From: DASQFI01 sp035633215
GTDB lineage: Bacteria > Acidobacteriota > Vicinamibacteria > Vicinamibacterales > SCN-69-37
Direction of reading: 5' to 3'
Length of the DNA stretch: 64,000 nt
Assembly (NCBI GenBank): GCA_035633215.1
Contig: DASQFI010000007.1
Location: 124,001 to 188,000, forward strand
Below, piece after piece: positions 24,598 to 33,600 of the stretch; position 1 is the stretch's first letter, and each line of letters opens with the position of its first letter. The notes under the pieces are model-generated. The model was not told the origin of the DNA and did no database searches. It saw only the letters and a program-made list of their open reading frames with translations. The position numbers and the translations under genes were made by a program.

Positions 24598-24958
24598 CGA
24601 GAAGGCGCGGATGCTGTCGCGCGCGATGGACCCGCGTCCGGTCGACGCGGAGGCGGCGACCGACCCGGCCTCCGCCCGCGACGTCGTCGCCCTCGATCAG
24701 CAGGGACCACCGCAGCAGCCCACGGGACCGCACATCCCGCTCGGCTGCTCGACGATCTTCTCGCCGGGATGGGAGGTCGATCGCACGGGCGGCACGGCCG
24801 GACTCTGCCAGCCGGTCGAGCGCGATCTGTTCGACTGTCATCTCGGCTGCTTCTGGCCCGCGCAGGTGCCCGATCAGCTGAACCACGCGCCGGACTGGAC
24901 CAAGAAGTGCGCCGCCGCCCAGAAGGACTGGCGGAAGATCGATCTCATCTTCCCTTGA
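24575..24958 (+). CDS. qhpC: Quinohemoprotein amine dehydrogenase gamma subunit precursor
   Basis: 127 residues from ATG 24575, with GAGGGAGA at 24562-24569; it overlaps qhpD. All residues that form cross-links in the known enzyme are present with the same spacing: Cys58-Glu67 (9 apart), Cys78-Asp84 (6), Cys92-Asp100 (8), and Cys88-Trp94 (6), which would form cysteine tryptophylquinone. The surrounding motifs CSTIFSPGWEVD, LCQPVERDLFDC and WPAQVPD match the Pseudomonas/Paracoccus gamma subunit as recalled. There is no signal peptide; an N-terminal leader of about 50 residues (MKHLSPVNEKARMLSRAM...) precedes the core, longer than the 28-residue leader recalled for Paracoccus. An additional Cys112 has no known partner. 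Confidence 0.93.
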   Translation: MKHLSPVNEKARMLSRAMDPRPVDAEAATDPASARDVVALDQQGPPQQPTGPHIPLGCSTIFSPGWEVDRTGGTAGLCQPVERDLFDCHLGCFWPAQVPDQLNHAPDWTKKCAAAQKDWRKIDLIFP

Positions 24959-24959
24959 G

Positions 24960-26099
24960 ATGACTCTCAGACGTGTCGGGCGAGCGGCGGGGTTCGTGTC
25001 GTGTGCGGTCGTGTGGACGGCGCTCGCCGCCCAGACGCCACCGGGCGGTCAGACGCGCGGTCGCGGCACGCCCGCGGCGACTCCAAGCGGGACGATCTAC
25101 CTCAGCACGTACAAGGGCACCATCGCGATCCTCGACGAGGCGACTGAGAAGGTCCTGGGCGAAATCCCGAGCAAGATCGGCGTCCCGATCGACGTCACGT
25201 TCTCGGACGACCGCTCGCGCCTCTACGTCCAGGACATCACCTTCGAAAAGGTCGAGATCATCGATCGCGTCAAGCGAGCGTCGATCGATACCTTCACATT
25301 GACCGAAGGCACATCGCGGACGCGGATCTGGGGTCTGCAGCCCGACCCGCACGACAAGTACCTGATTCTGGTGATCAAGAAATACACGTTGCAGGCGGAC
25401 CGGTGGGACATCGGCCCGCCGACGCTCGTGCAGTACGACCTGGCGTCGAAGAAGATCGCGCGCACCATTCCGTGGCCGAAAGGTGAAGAGCGCGAGGGCG
25501 CCGGCGTGATCTTCTCGCCCGACGGCAAGCTCATGTATCTCATGGGCGAGGACGTGCTCATCTACGAGACCGAGAACTTCACCGAGGTCGATCGCTGGGA
25601 GGTCTCGCGGCCGCTCGAGCCCGGCGCCGGACGCGTGAATTTCGGCGGCCTCGATCCGTTCAGCGACGAGCCGGGCTTCTACACGGGACTCTTCACGATG
25701 CAGGATCCGGTGCAGAACCGGCGCATCATGGGCATCGGCCGGATCGAGCTGGCCAAGAAGAAAATCGACTTTCATCCGATCGGACCGGCGCGCGGCCTGG
25801 GCTTCGCGGTCTCACCCGATCGCAAGCGCGCCTACGGGCTGTTCCGGGACATCGGCGAGTACGAGCTCTGGTCGTTCGACATGGAGAACTATCGCCTGCT
25901 CTCGCGCACGCCGTTCCGCGGCCGGCCGCGCATGGCGATGCGCGTGAACAGCGCGGGCACGATGATCTACATCTATCAGGCCGGCAACACGATCGATCTC
26001 TACGACGCGGCCAGCTTCAAGCTCTTGCGCACGATCACCCTGGACGGCGACATGACGTCGTTCACGCTGCTGCCGCCAACGCCGCCGGGCCGACGATAG
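24960..26099 (+). CDS. qhpB: Quinohemoprotein amine dehydrogenase beta subunit (beta-propeller)
   Basis: 379 residues; the ATG begins one base after the qhpC stop. The signal peptide ends near ALAAQ. The mature part is a YVTN/YncE-like seven-bladed propeller: GTIYLSTYKGTIAILDEATEKVLGEIPS, VTFSDDRSRLYVQDITFEKVEIID, VIFSPDGKLMYLMGEDVLIYE, FAVSPDRKRAYGLF, and the closing blade MIYIYQAGNTIDLYDAASFKLLRTITL. In the enzyme the beta subunit packs against the gamma subunit and shapes the amine-binding pocket in the periplasm. Confidence 0.9.
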   Translation: MTLRRVGRAAGFVSCAVVWTALAAQTPPGGQTRGRGTPAATPSGTIYLSTYKGTIAILDEATEKVLGEIPSKIGVPIDVTFSDDRSRLYVQDITFEKVEIIDRVKRASIDTFTLTEGTSRTRIWGLQPDPHDKYLILVIKKYTLQADRWDIGPPTLVQYDLASKKIARTIPWPKGEEREGAGVIFSPDGKLMYLMGEDVLIYETENFTEVDRWEVSRPLEPGAGRVNFGGLDPFSDEPGFYTGLFTMQDPVQNRRIMGIGRIELAKKKIDFHPIGPARGLGFAVSPDRKRAYGLFRDIGEYELWSFDMENYRLLSRTPFRGRPRMAMRVNSAGTMIYIYQAGNTIDLYDAASFKLLRTITLDGDMTSFTLLPPTPPGRR

Positions 26100-26111
26100 G
26101 CGCGTTCCGCC

Positions 26112-27839
26112 ATGAACCGGCGGGCCTTCAGCTACATCCGTCCCTACCGGCGCCGGCTCGCCGTCGTCCTGCTCGTGAGCCTCGTGAGCACCGCGCTGTC
26201 GCTCTGGCTGCCGTATCTCACCAAGTCGCTCGTCGACGACGCGCTGATCGGCCGGAACCTGGGGGCGCTCCAACGGGTGGTGCTGCTGTTCGCCGCGGCG
26301 GGCGCGGCCGGCTTCGCGCTGACGCTCGTGAGCGGGCTCCAGTACACGCGCGTGTCGGCGGAGATTCTGTTCGACATGCGGCGCGAGCTGTACGAGCACC
26401 TGCAGCGCCTGTCGCCGCGGTTCTACGCGAGCACCCGTCTGGGCGACATCGTCTCCCGCATCAACAACGACATCGCCGAGATCCAGCGCATCGCCGCGGA
26501 GGCCGCGCTGGCCTGGGTCGGCAATGTGCTGTTCCTCGCCGGCGCCGTGGCGATCTTGATCTGGATGGACTGGCGGCTGTTCCTCGCCGGTCTGGCGACG
26601 CTGCCGGCAGCGGCATGGGCGCTGGTCCGCTATCGCCGTCGCGTCGAGTCGCGTGTGCAGGACGTCCGTGAGCGGAGCGCCGACATCGGCAGCTTCCTGA
26701 TCGAGACGCTTCAGGCCCAGCGCACGATCGCCACCTCGAATGCCCAGGCGCGCGAGGTGTCTCGATTCACCCGGCTGAACGACGCATTCATCGCGTCGCT
26801 GATGCGGCTCCAACGCGTGCACTACATCGCCGGCGGCCTGCCCGCCCTCCTTCTCGGCGCTGGCACGGCCGCGGTGTTCGTCTACGGCGGCTGGCGGGTC
26901 GTGCAGGGCACGATGACGCTCGGCACGTTGGCGGCATTCATGGCCTATCAGGCGCGCGTCATTGCGCCCGTCCAGGCGCTGATGGGGCTCTACGGCGCCC
27001 TCGCGACGGCGCGCGTTTCGTGGACGCGGGTCGCGGCGCTGCTCGACACGCGGCCTGAAGTCGTCGAACGGCCCGGCGCACCGGAGCTGGCGGCCGTGCG
27101 CGGGCTCGTCGAGTTCCAGGAGGTGACGCTCACACATGGCCGCGGCGGGGCGGTGCTCGAGGGGGTGAGCTTTCGGGCCGAGCCCGGCCAGATCGTGGCG
27201 ATCGTCGGCGCAAGCGGCAGCGGCAAATCGACGATCGCGGACCTCCTTGTCCGGCTGCTCGATCCGGACTCAGGATCCGTGCGTCTGGATGGCCGCGATC
27301 TGCGGGAGCTTCGGCTCGCGGACGTTCGGCGCCACATTCAGGCGGTCGACCAGGATCCGGTCCTCTTTCACGCATCGGTCGAGGAGAACGTGCGGTACGG
27401 CCATCCGTCGGCGTCCGACGCCGAGCTCGCGCGCGCGCTCGAGGCGGCGGGTATCGCGCGTTTCGTCTCGGCATTGCCGGAGGGCGTACGCACGATCGTG
27501 GGCGATCGCGGTCTTGCGCTCTCGGCCGGCGAGCGCCAGCGGCTGGTGCTTGCCCGCGCATTCCTGACCGCCCCGTCCATCCTGGTTCTCGACGAACCGA
27601 GTGCGGCGCTTGATCCTGCCGCCGAACGCGAGGTGATCGCCGGCTATCGCCACGTGATGCATGCGCGCACCGTGATTCTCATCTCGCATCGCCTCGACGT
27701 CATTCGAACGGCCGACTGGGTGGTCGTGCTCGACGGCGCGCGGGTCGTCGAGGCCGGTCCGCCAGACGTGCTCCTCAACAGCCGGGGCGTATTTGCCACG
27801 CTCTTCCAGCGCGACCAACCGAGCGTCGTGTCGTCGTGA
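26112..27839 (+). CDS. qhpF: ABC exporter (fused membrane and ATPase domains), QhpF-like
   Basis: 575 residues. The N-terminal half is an ABC exporter transmembrane domain of about six helices (LAVVLLVSLVSTALSLWLP, VVLLFAAAGAAGFALTLVSG, NVLFLAGAVAILIWMDWRLFLAGLATLPAAAWAL and others). The ATPase domain has Walker A GASGSGKST (from about residue 365), the Q-loop region AVDQDPVLFHASVEENV, signature LSAGERQRL, Walker B ILVLDEPSAALDP and the H-loop in ILISHRLD. In known qhp systems QhpF exports the cross-linked gamma subunit, which has no signal peptide, to the periplasm. It starts 12 bases after qhpB and overlaps qhpE by 4 bases. Confidence 0.9.
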   Translation: MNRRAFSYIRPYRRRLAVVLLVSLVSTALSLWLPYLTKSLVDDALIGRNLGALQRVVLLFAAAGAAGFALTLVSGLQYTRVSAEILFDMRRELYEHLQRLSPRFYASTRLGDIVSRINNDIAEIQRIAAEAALAWVGNVLFLAGAVAILIWMDWRLFLAGLATLPAAAWALVRYRRRVESRVQDVRERSADIGSFLIETLQAQRTIATSNAQAREVSRFTRLNDAFIASLMRLQRVHYIAGGLPALLLGAGTAAVFVYGGWRVVQGTMTLGTLAAFMAYQARVIAPVQALMGLYGALATARVSWTRVAALLDTRPEVVERPGAPELAAVRGLVEFQEVTLTHGRGGAVLEGVSFRAEPGQIVAIVGASGSGKSTIADLLVRLLDPDSGSVRLDGRDLRELRLADVRRHIQAVDQDPVLFHASVEENVRYGHPSASDAELARALEAAGIARFVSALPEGVRTIVGDRGLALSAGERQRLVLARAFLTAPSILVLDEPSAALDPAAEREVIAGYRHVMHARTVILISHRLDVIRTADWVVVLDGARVVEAGPPDVLLNSRGVFATLFQRDQPSVVSS

Positions 27840-28552
27840 CCGACGGATTCCTGGTGTCGGCGGCGAAGTTTGCCGGCCGGACCGGCCGCGGCGTCAGGAT
27901 CGCGGTCGTCGACAGTGGAATCCACGCGTCGCATCCGCACGTCGGCGGCATCTCGGATGGCATCGCGATCGACGATGACGGCCAGGCGCGGCTGGGTGTT
28001 GAGGACAGGCTCGGCCATGGCACCGCGGTCGCCGGCGCCATTCGCGAAAAAGCGCCTGACGCGGTGCTGATTCCAGTCAAGGTTTTCGATCGTTCGCTCC
28101 GCACGACCGCGCGCGCGTTGGCAGCGGCAATTCGCTGGGCGGCGGACGAGCGCGTCGCGATCATCAACTTAAGCCTCGGCACGGCCACGCCGGATCACGC
28201 GCCGGTACTCGAGGCGGTTCTCCGCGATGCCGCCGCCCAGGGCGCCATCGTCGTCAGTGCCGCCCCCCAGCACGGGCGGGCCTGGCTGCCGGGCGCGCTG
28301 ACTGGTGTCCTGGCCGTGCAAGCCGACTGGACGTGCCCGCGCGACGCCTGCGAGGTCCATCCGCAGCACGACGGTGGTGCGCTCATTCGCGCGTCGGCCC
28401 ATCCGCGGCCGATTCCGGGAATTCCGCCGGACCTCAACTTCAGTGGCCCCAGCTTCGCTGTTGCGAATGCGACAGGCCTGATTGCGCTGGCGATCGAAGG
28501 TCGAGAGGTGCGGTCTGTGGAGGATGTCGTCCGGTGGCTCGGACAGACGTAG
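27836..28552 (+). CDS. qhpE: Subtilisin-like leader peptidase QhpE
   Basis: 238 residues from GTG 27836, overlapping the qhpF stop (GTGA). The S8 catalytic triad is Asp26 (IAVVDSGIHASHP), His61 (GHGTAVAGAI) and Ser206 (FSGPSFAVANATG). No signal peptide is present, in keeping with a cytosolic role in removing the QhpC leader before export. Odd points: the oxyanion-hole Asn, normally in an AAGN motif, is replaced by SAAPQHG (142-147), and the Ser motif is GPSFA instead of GTSMA. The enzyme is short, without the propeptide of secreted subtilisins. It is the last gene of the qhp run. Confidence 0.88.
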   Translation: MTDGFLVSAAKFAGRTGRGVRIAVVDSGIHASHPHVGGISDGIAIDDDGQARLGVEDRLGHGTAVAGAIREKAPDAVLIPVKVFDRSLRTTARALAAAIRWAADERVAIINLSLGTATPDHAPVLEAVLRDAAAQGAIVVSAAPQHGRAWLPGALTGVLAVQADWTCPRDACEVHPQHDGGALIRASAHPRPIPGIPPDLNFSGPSFAVANATGLIALAIEGREVRSVEDVVRWLGQT

Positions 28553-28607
28553 CGCGGATTGATTTCTAAATCCGCGAACGTCAGGCGGACTTAGGGATCA
28601 GTCCGCC
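28553..28607. terminator. Double hairpin terminating the qhp operon
   Basis: Two stems in a row: cgcggatt / aatccgcg (28553-28560 with 28569-28576) and ggcggact / agtccgcc (28584-28591 with 28600-28607). They lie between the stops of qhpE and the convergent small gene and can serve both directions. Confidence 0.6.
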
Positions 28608-28970
28608 CTACTTCTTCGCATCCACCAGTAAATGCCCGAGCGCCGGCGGATCGTCGCCTGCGGCAGCCGAGACGACGATCGTGTCGAACCCGCGTGCGAT
28701 CGCTCCCGGCGGAAGATCAATCGGATACCTGACCAGTCCTGCCGGCCGGCGGTGCGGCGGCACCGGCAATATCTCGATGCGTCCGACGTTCTGTCCCTGC
28801 CTGAGAAAGACGATCGCGTAGCTGTCGTCCGAGTCGACGCTGATGTCGATCTGCTGATGACCGGGCCGCTCGTCGCAGATGATCGCGAGCGGCAGGTCGA
28901 GGCGCCTCACACCCGCTTCGTCGGCCGCCGCGCCGGTCTCCTTGACGAACGACACCTCGCGCAGCCGCAC
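28608..28970 (-). CDS. Hypothetical protein (120 residues)
   Basis: It starts at GTG 28970, six bases after the TGA (28977-28979) that would end the full-length glycosyltransferase-like gene, so both are probably on one transcript. The sequence is beta-rich without signal peptide or membrane segment (RLDLPLAIICDERPGHQQIDISVDSDD, AIVFLRQGQNVGRIEIL, LVRYPIDLPPGAIARGFDTIVVSA). No family was recognised. It could be a stand-alone domain that works with the membrane protein upstream; this is only a guess from position. Confidence 0.6.
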   Translation of the reverse strand: MRLREVSFVKETGAAADEAGVRRLDLPLAIICDERPGHQQIDISVDSDDSYAIVFLRQGQNVGRIEILPVPPHRRPAGLVRYPIDLPPGAIARGFDTIVVSAAAGDDPPALGHLLVDAKK

Positions 28971-28976
28971 GGTTGA

Positions 28977-30542
28977 TCAGGCGTGACGGTAGTACGGCCG
29001 ATTGATCAGGTGATCGTACCTGCCTGTATTGATCCGGACGATCGCCCGCAGCCGGTCACGCCTCCAGAGCGGCGTCGACCGTGTCATCAGCCGGATCTGG
29101 TCCTAATACTCGCCGAGTGCTTTGTCCTCGAGCAGGTTGGTAGATCGCTCCAGGCTCTCCCGGTAGTGGTGCGGGATCATCCGGCGATAGTGTCCGACCC
29201 GCCACGCGTCGTTGAGCACGGCCGGTAGCCTGGCGAGCAAAGGATCCGCCAGCGCGCACTCGTCGAGCAGGTGCACGTACGGCCCGAGCTCCAGGCCGCT
29301 CTGCCCCATCAACCCGCATATGTCCACGACGCGCATGGTCGGCCGCGTGCCGGTATCGATCGGCCACGGCGGATTTCGCAGCCGCTGGCGCGTGGACGCG
29401 ACGAGCGAGTGCTCGCGGAAGTACACGCCCCGCTCGTCGACCACGCCGTTGGGCTTCACACCGGGATCGACCACGGCGCTGTTCATCCAGAGCGGCACAT
29501 GCGCGGCCATCGTCCCCACGATCGCGAGCACGCCGATGGCGCCAAGCCAGACTTCGCGCGACGCCGAGGCGAGCCAGACGCAGAGCAGCACGGCGGCAAA
29601 GAGCGGCGCGGCGAGAAACCGGCCCGACATGAAGTCGCCGCCGATCCAGACGACGTAGCCCACGTACCACGCCAGCCCGGCGGCGAGCGCGCGCGCGGCG
29701 ACGTTGCGCCGGGCGACACCGACCATCACGGCAAATCCGATCGTCGTCAGCGTGATCGGATCGCGATCGAGCGAGTCCACCAGGTAGAGCCATCCCTGCT
29801 GACGCAGCTCACTGCCGCTCACGCCGGTCGCGAGCTTCGCGTACGCCGTGTTGGGAAACGGAAACCCGTAGTAGAAGATCGCAAAGACCGTCCACGCGAT
29901 CGCGGGGATGGCGCCAATTCCGATCGCGCTGATCGCACGCCGGAGATTTCTCAACTGCACGGACGCGGCGATCGCGAGCGGCAGGACGAGCAGGACCGCG
30001 TCGGGGCGCGTGAGGTACAGAAGCGAGACGAGCGTCCAGAGGCCCGCGAGGCGGCGCGCACCCGCTCGATCGCCCGCGACGAACAGCCACAGGAACAGCG
30101 CCATCAGCAGGTTGAACAGCGGATTTTCAAGCCCCGAGACCGAAAAATCCACGAACGCGCGCGACGAGACCAGCACAACCACGGCCAGCGCCGCCTGCCA
30201 GGGCGTCGCAGCCCGGCTGACGGCGATCCAGAACGCGGCGACCGACACCGCCACCGACAGGAGCATCGTGGCGACGAAGATGTTGCCCACCACGAGATAC
30301 GCGCCCGTCAGCAGGAACAGCCACAGCGGATGAGTGAAGGTCTGGACGCGCTCGGCGATGTTGAACGTCAGGCCGAAGCCGTGCGTGACGTTCAGCACGG
30401 TCCGCAGCGAAATCGCGGCGTCGTCGCTGATCCAGGAGGACCGCAGCAGCAGCACCGCGAAGACCAGGGTGACGAGCACCGCCAGCATCCGCGGGAGGCC
30501 GGGTCGCGCGCCGGCGGCCGGGGCGCCGACATCGTGAGCCAT
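28977..30542 (-). pseudogene. Polytopic membrane glycosyltransferase-like protein, interrupted by an in-frame amber codon
   Basis: From ATG 30542 the frame runs 479 codons to TAG at 29103-29105 and then continues open for 41 more codons to TGA 28977-28979. It has about ten transmembrane helices and the motifs of C39-type arabinofuranosyl/mannosyltransferase-like proteins: WISDDAAISLRTVLN (Asp pair near the first loop), NPLFNLLMALFLWLF, YLTRPDAVLLVLPL, FYYGFPFPNTAYAK. The C-terminal soluble part DICGLMGQSGLELGP and WRVGHYRRMIPHHYRESL leads into LGEY-stop-DQIRLMTRSTPLW and ...RINTGRYDHLINRPYY, which continues the usual family ending. The stop thus looks like a recent point change (or read-through), removing 42 residues. 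The protein may still work. Confidence 0.7.
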
Positions 30543-30586
30543 CGGGTCCGCGATTATGCCATGCGATACACTCTGCCCGGTTGAAT

Positions 30587-30637
30587 GACCTCGGGTTTCG
30601 TTTTGCAGAAGAGCCGCACAAAACGAAACCCGAGGTC
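30587..30637. repeat. 19-bp hairpin in the 5' leader of the S41 peptidase gene
   Basis: Arms gacctcgggtttcgtttt (30587-30604) and aaaacgaaacccgaggtc (30620-30637) pair perfectly, extended by one more G-C pair, with a 13-nt loop. The same two 18-base arms occur again after the gene at 33909-33955. Here the hairpin ends four bases before AAGGAG, the ribosome site of the peptidase gene. Confidence 0.85.
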
Positions 30638-30653
30638 GCAAAGGAGCCCTTCC

Positions 30654-33600
30654 ATGCGCCAGCTCATCCGCTTCGCCTTCGGCCTTGCCCTGTCGGGCCT
30701 CGTGGGTTCCAGCGCGTCAGCCGAGCCCGTCAAGTTCGCTCGTTATCCTCATGTCAGCCAGGGCAAGCTCGTCTTCAGCTACCACGGCGATATCTGGATT
30801 GCGAACGAGAACGGATCGAATCCGGTCCGGCTGTCCGCGCACGTCGCGCGAGACACATTCCCGCGACTCTCGCCCGATGGGCGCTGGGTGGCGTTCACGA
30901 GCGATCGGTTCGGCAACGCCGACGTGTTCGTGATTCCCGCGTCCGGCGGCGAGCCAAAGCAGCTCACGTTCAGCACGGTGCCCGACACGGTCCTGAACTG
31001 GACGCCGGACGGCAAAGGCATTCTGGTCACAACGAGCCGTGCCGTGAGCCCGTGGCGGAGCCCCATCCACATCGTTCCCGTCAACGGCGGCCTGCCGGTG
31101 CCGCTGCCGATCGACGGCGGCGTGCAGGGAATGATCAAGCAGGACGGGTCGACGCTCGCGTTCAACCGGATGGGCGGCAGCTACTGGCGCAAGGGCTACC
31201 GCGGCAACCGATCGGACGACGTGTGGATTCAGGACTTGAAGACGCAGCGCATCACACGGCTCACCGATACCAATCTCAAGGACTACAAGAACTTCACGCA
31301 GGACGTCTACCCGATGTGGGGCGGCGACGGGCAGATCTACTTCTCGTCGGAGCGGAGCGGGCACTACAACATCTGGCGCGTCGCGGCCACCGGCGGCCAG
31401 CCTCAGCAGATGACCTCCCACAACGACGACGGCGTGCAGTTCCCGTCGATGAGCCCGGACGGCTCGACAATCGCGTACGAGAACGAATTCGAGATCTGGA
31501 CGTTGAAGGTCGGCAGCCGGACGCCCTCGCGGGTCACGATCGACCTCGCGTTCGATCCCAATACGAACTTGATCAGTTTCCTGCCGAGCCAGAACCGGAT
31601 GGACGGGTTCGGAGTCACGCCGGACGGCGACTACGCCGCGGTGGATTTCCACGGTGAGATCTTCATCATTCCCACCGATCCGGACGTCGGGGAAAAACGT
31701 CAGGTCACAGCCAATTCATGGCGGCAGCGGGGCGGGTCATTCTCGCCGAACGGCCGCTGGGTGGCCTTTCGATCCGACGAGACCAGGGAAGAGGAGATCT
31801 GGCTGTTCGACCGCGAGACGGGCGCCAAGAAGAAGCTCACGACCCACGAGTCGCTCGGCAAGTCGATCGACGCCTGGTCGCCGGACTCGACCCGCTTTGC
31901 CTGGACGGCGGCCAACCGGCTCTTCCTCACGACCGCTGAGTCCGGCCAGACCGCCGAGCTTGGCTACAACATCGCGGGCGGATATGCGGTGACCGGCTGG
32001 TCGGGCGACGGCAAGTGGCTGGTCTTCACGAAGCGCGACGCCGATCAGAACGCGGACGTCTTCCTGTTCGAGGTCGACACTCGGAAGGAACTCAACGTCA
32101 CTCAGAATCCGTGGACCGAGTCGCAGGGGACGATCACGCCGGACGGCACGCGCGTCGTCTTCATCTCCGATCGCGATGGCGGCGTCAACCATCTGTTCTC
32201 GGTGTCCCTGGCACGTCTGAGCGAGGATCCGAACGACCCGCTCGTGCGCGAGCGGCTGCGGCGCGCGCAAGGCAATCGCGGGCGGGCCGCCTCCGCGCCC
32301 GACGAACCGGGCGCTACGGCGGGCCAAGCCGGAGGCGGGGGGCGAGGCGGACAGAATCAGCCGCCGGCGCCCCTCACGACACCGGACATCACGCGGATCG
32401 ATCGCCGGGCGGCCGCGATCACGAGCGGCGAGCAGCCCGTCCAGGGCTACTTCCTGTCACAGGACGGTCGCACGATCTTCTTCCGATCGCGCGACGACCA
32501 GGGCCCGGCGCTGTTCTCGATCGGGATCGACGGGCGCGATCGCCAGCGACTCGTGGCTGGCGCGTTTCAGGGCCTCACGCCGACCGCCGACCGGCGGCGC
32601 GCGTTCTTCACCGAGAACAATGAGCTCTGGCAACTCGAGATGACGGGCCAGCGCCGGCGCACGCGCGTGAACTTCACCCTGAACGTGCGGGTGGAGGAGC
32701 GCGATGAATGGGCGCAGATCCTCAACGAGTCGTGGCGCGTCATGAAGTACCGCTTCTACGACGAGAAGATGCACGGCAAGGACTGGAATGCCATTCGCGC
32801 GAAGTACGAGCCGCTGCTGAAGTACGTCGGCGCCAACGAGGACGTGTACGACCTGGCCAACGAGATGATCGGCGAGCTGAATGCGTCGCACACCGGCGTG
32901 AGCGGTCCCGACAGCGATCCGCAGCCGACGGTCTACCAGACACGGTTTCTCGGCTTCGAGATGGCGCCTGACGGGAGCGGCTACAGGGTCACGCACATCT
33001 ACCGCGACGGACCGGCCGACAAGGAGTGGATCAACATCAAGGTCGGCGACTACATCACCGCGATCGACGGCGCGCCAATCAAGCCTGGCGACAACTACTA
33101 CGCGCTCCTCAACAGCCCGCTGAACGACTACGTCACGGTCACCGCCGCATCGTCGGCCGCGGGCCAGGACAAGCGCGACGTCCGAATTCGATCGGTCGCG
33201 TCGCTCAACAATTTGAAGTACGAAGAATGGGTCCGGAAGAACCGCGAGTTCGTGGACAAAGCCACCGGCGGACAGATTGCCTACGTGCACATCCAGGCGA
33301 TGAACGAGCCGTCGCTCGTGCGGTTCCAGAACGAGGTCACGCAGTTCTGGAACAAGAAAGGGATCATCGTCGACATCCGCTACAACGGCGGCGGCAACAC
33401 CGACCAGCAGATCATCGATCTGCTCGAGCGGCGGCCGTACGAGTACTGGAACAGCCGCTGGGGCGCGCCGACCTGGGGCCGCCGGCCACGACAGGCGATC
33501 GCCGGACCGAAAGTCATGATGATCAACTGGCGATCGGCGTCGGACAGCGAGGTCACGCCGATGGCGTTCAAGCAGCTCGGGCTGGGACGGCTCGTCGGTA

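Noticed and set aside
26112..28552. Bacteriocin or lasso-peptide export unit (radical SAM + ABC exporter + protease)
   Set aside because: The peptide gene keeps the exact cross-link spacings of the QHNDH gamma subunit and is flanked by alpha and beta subunit genes.
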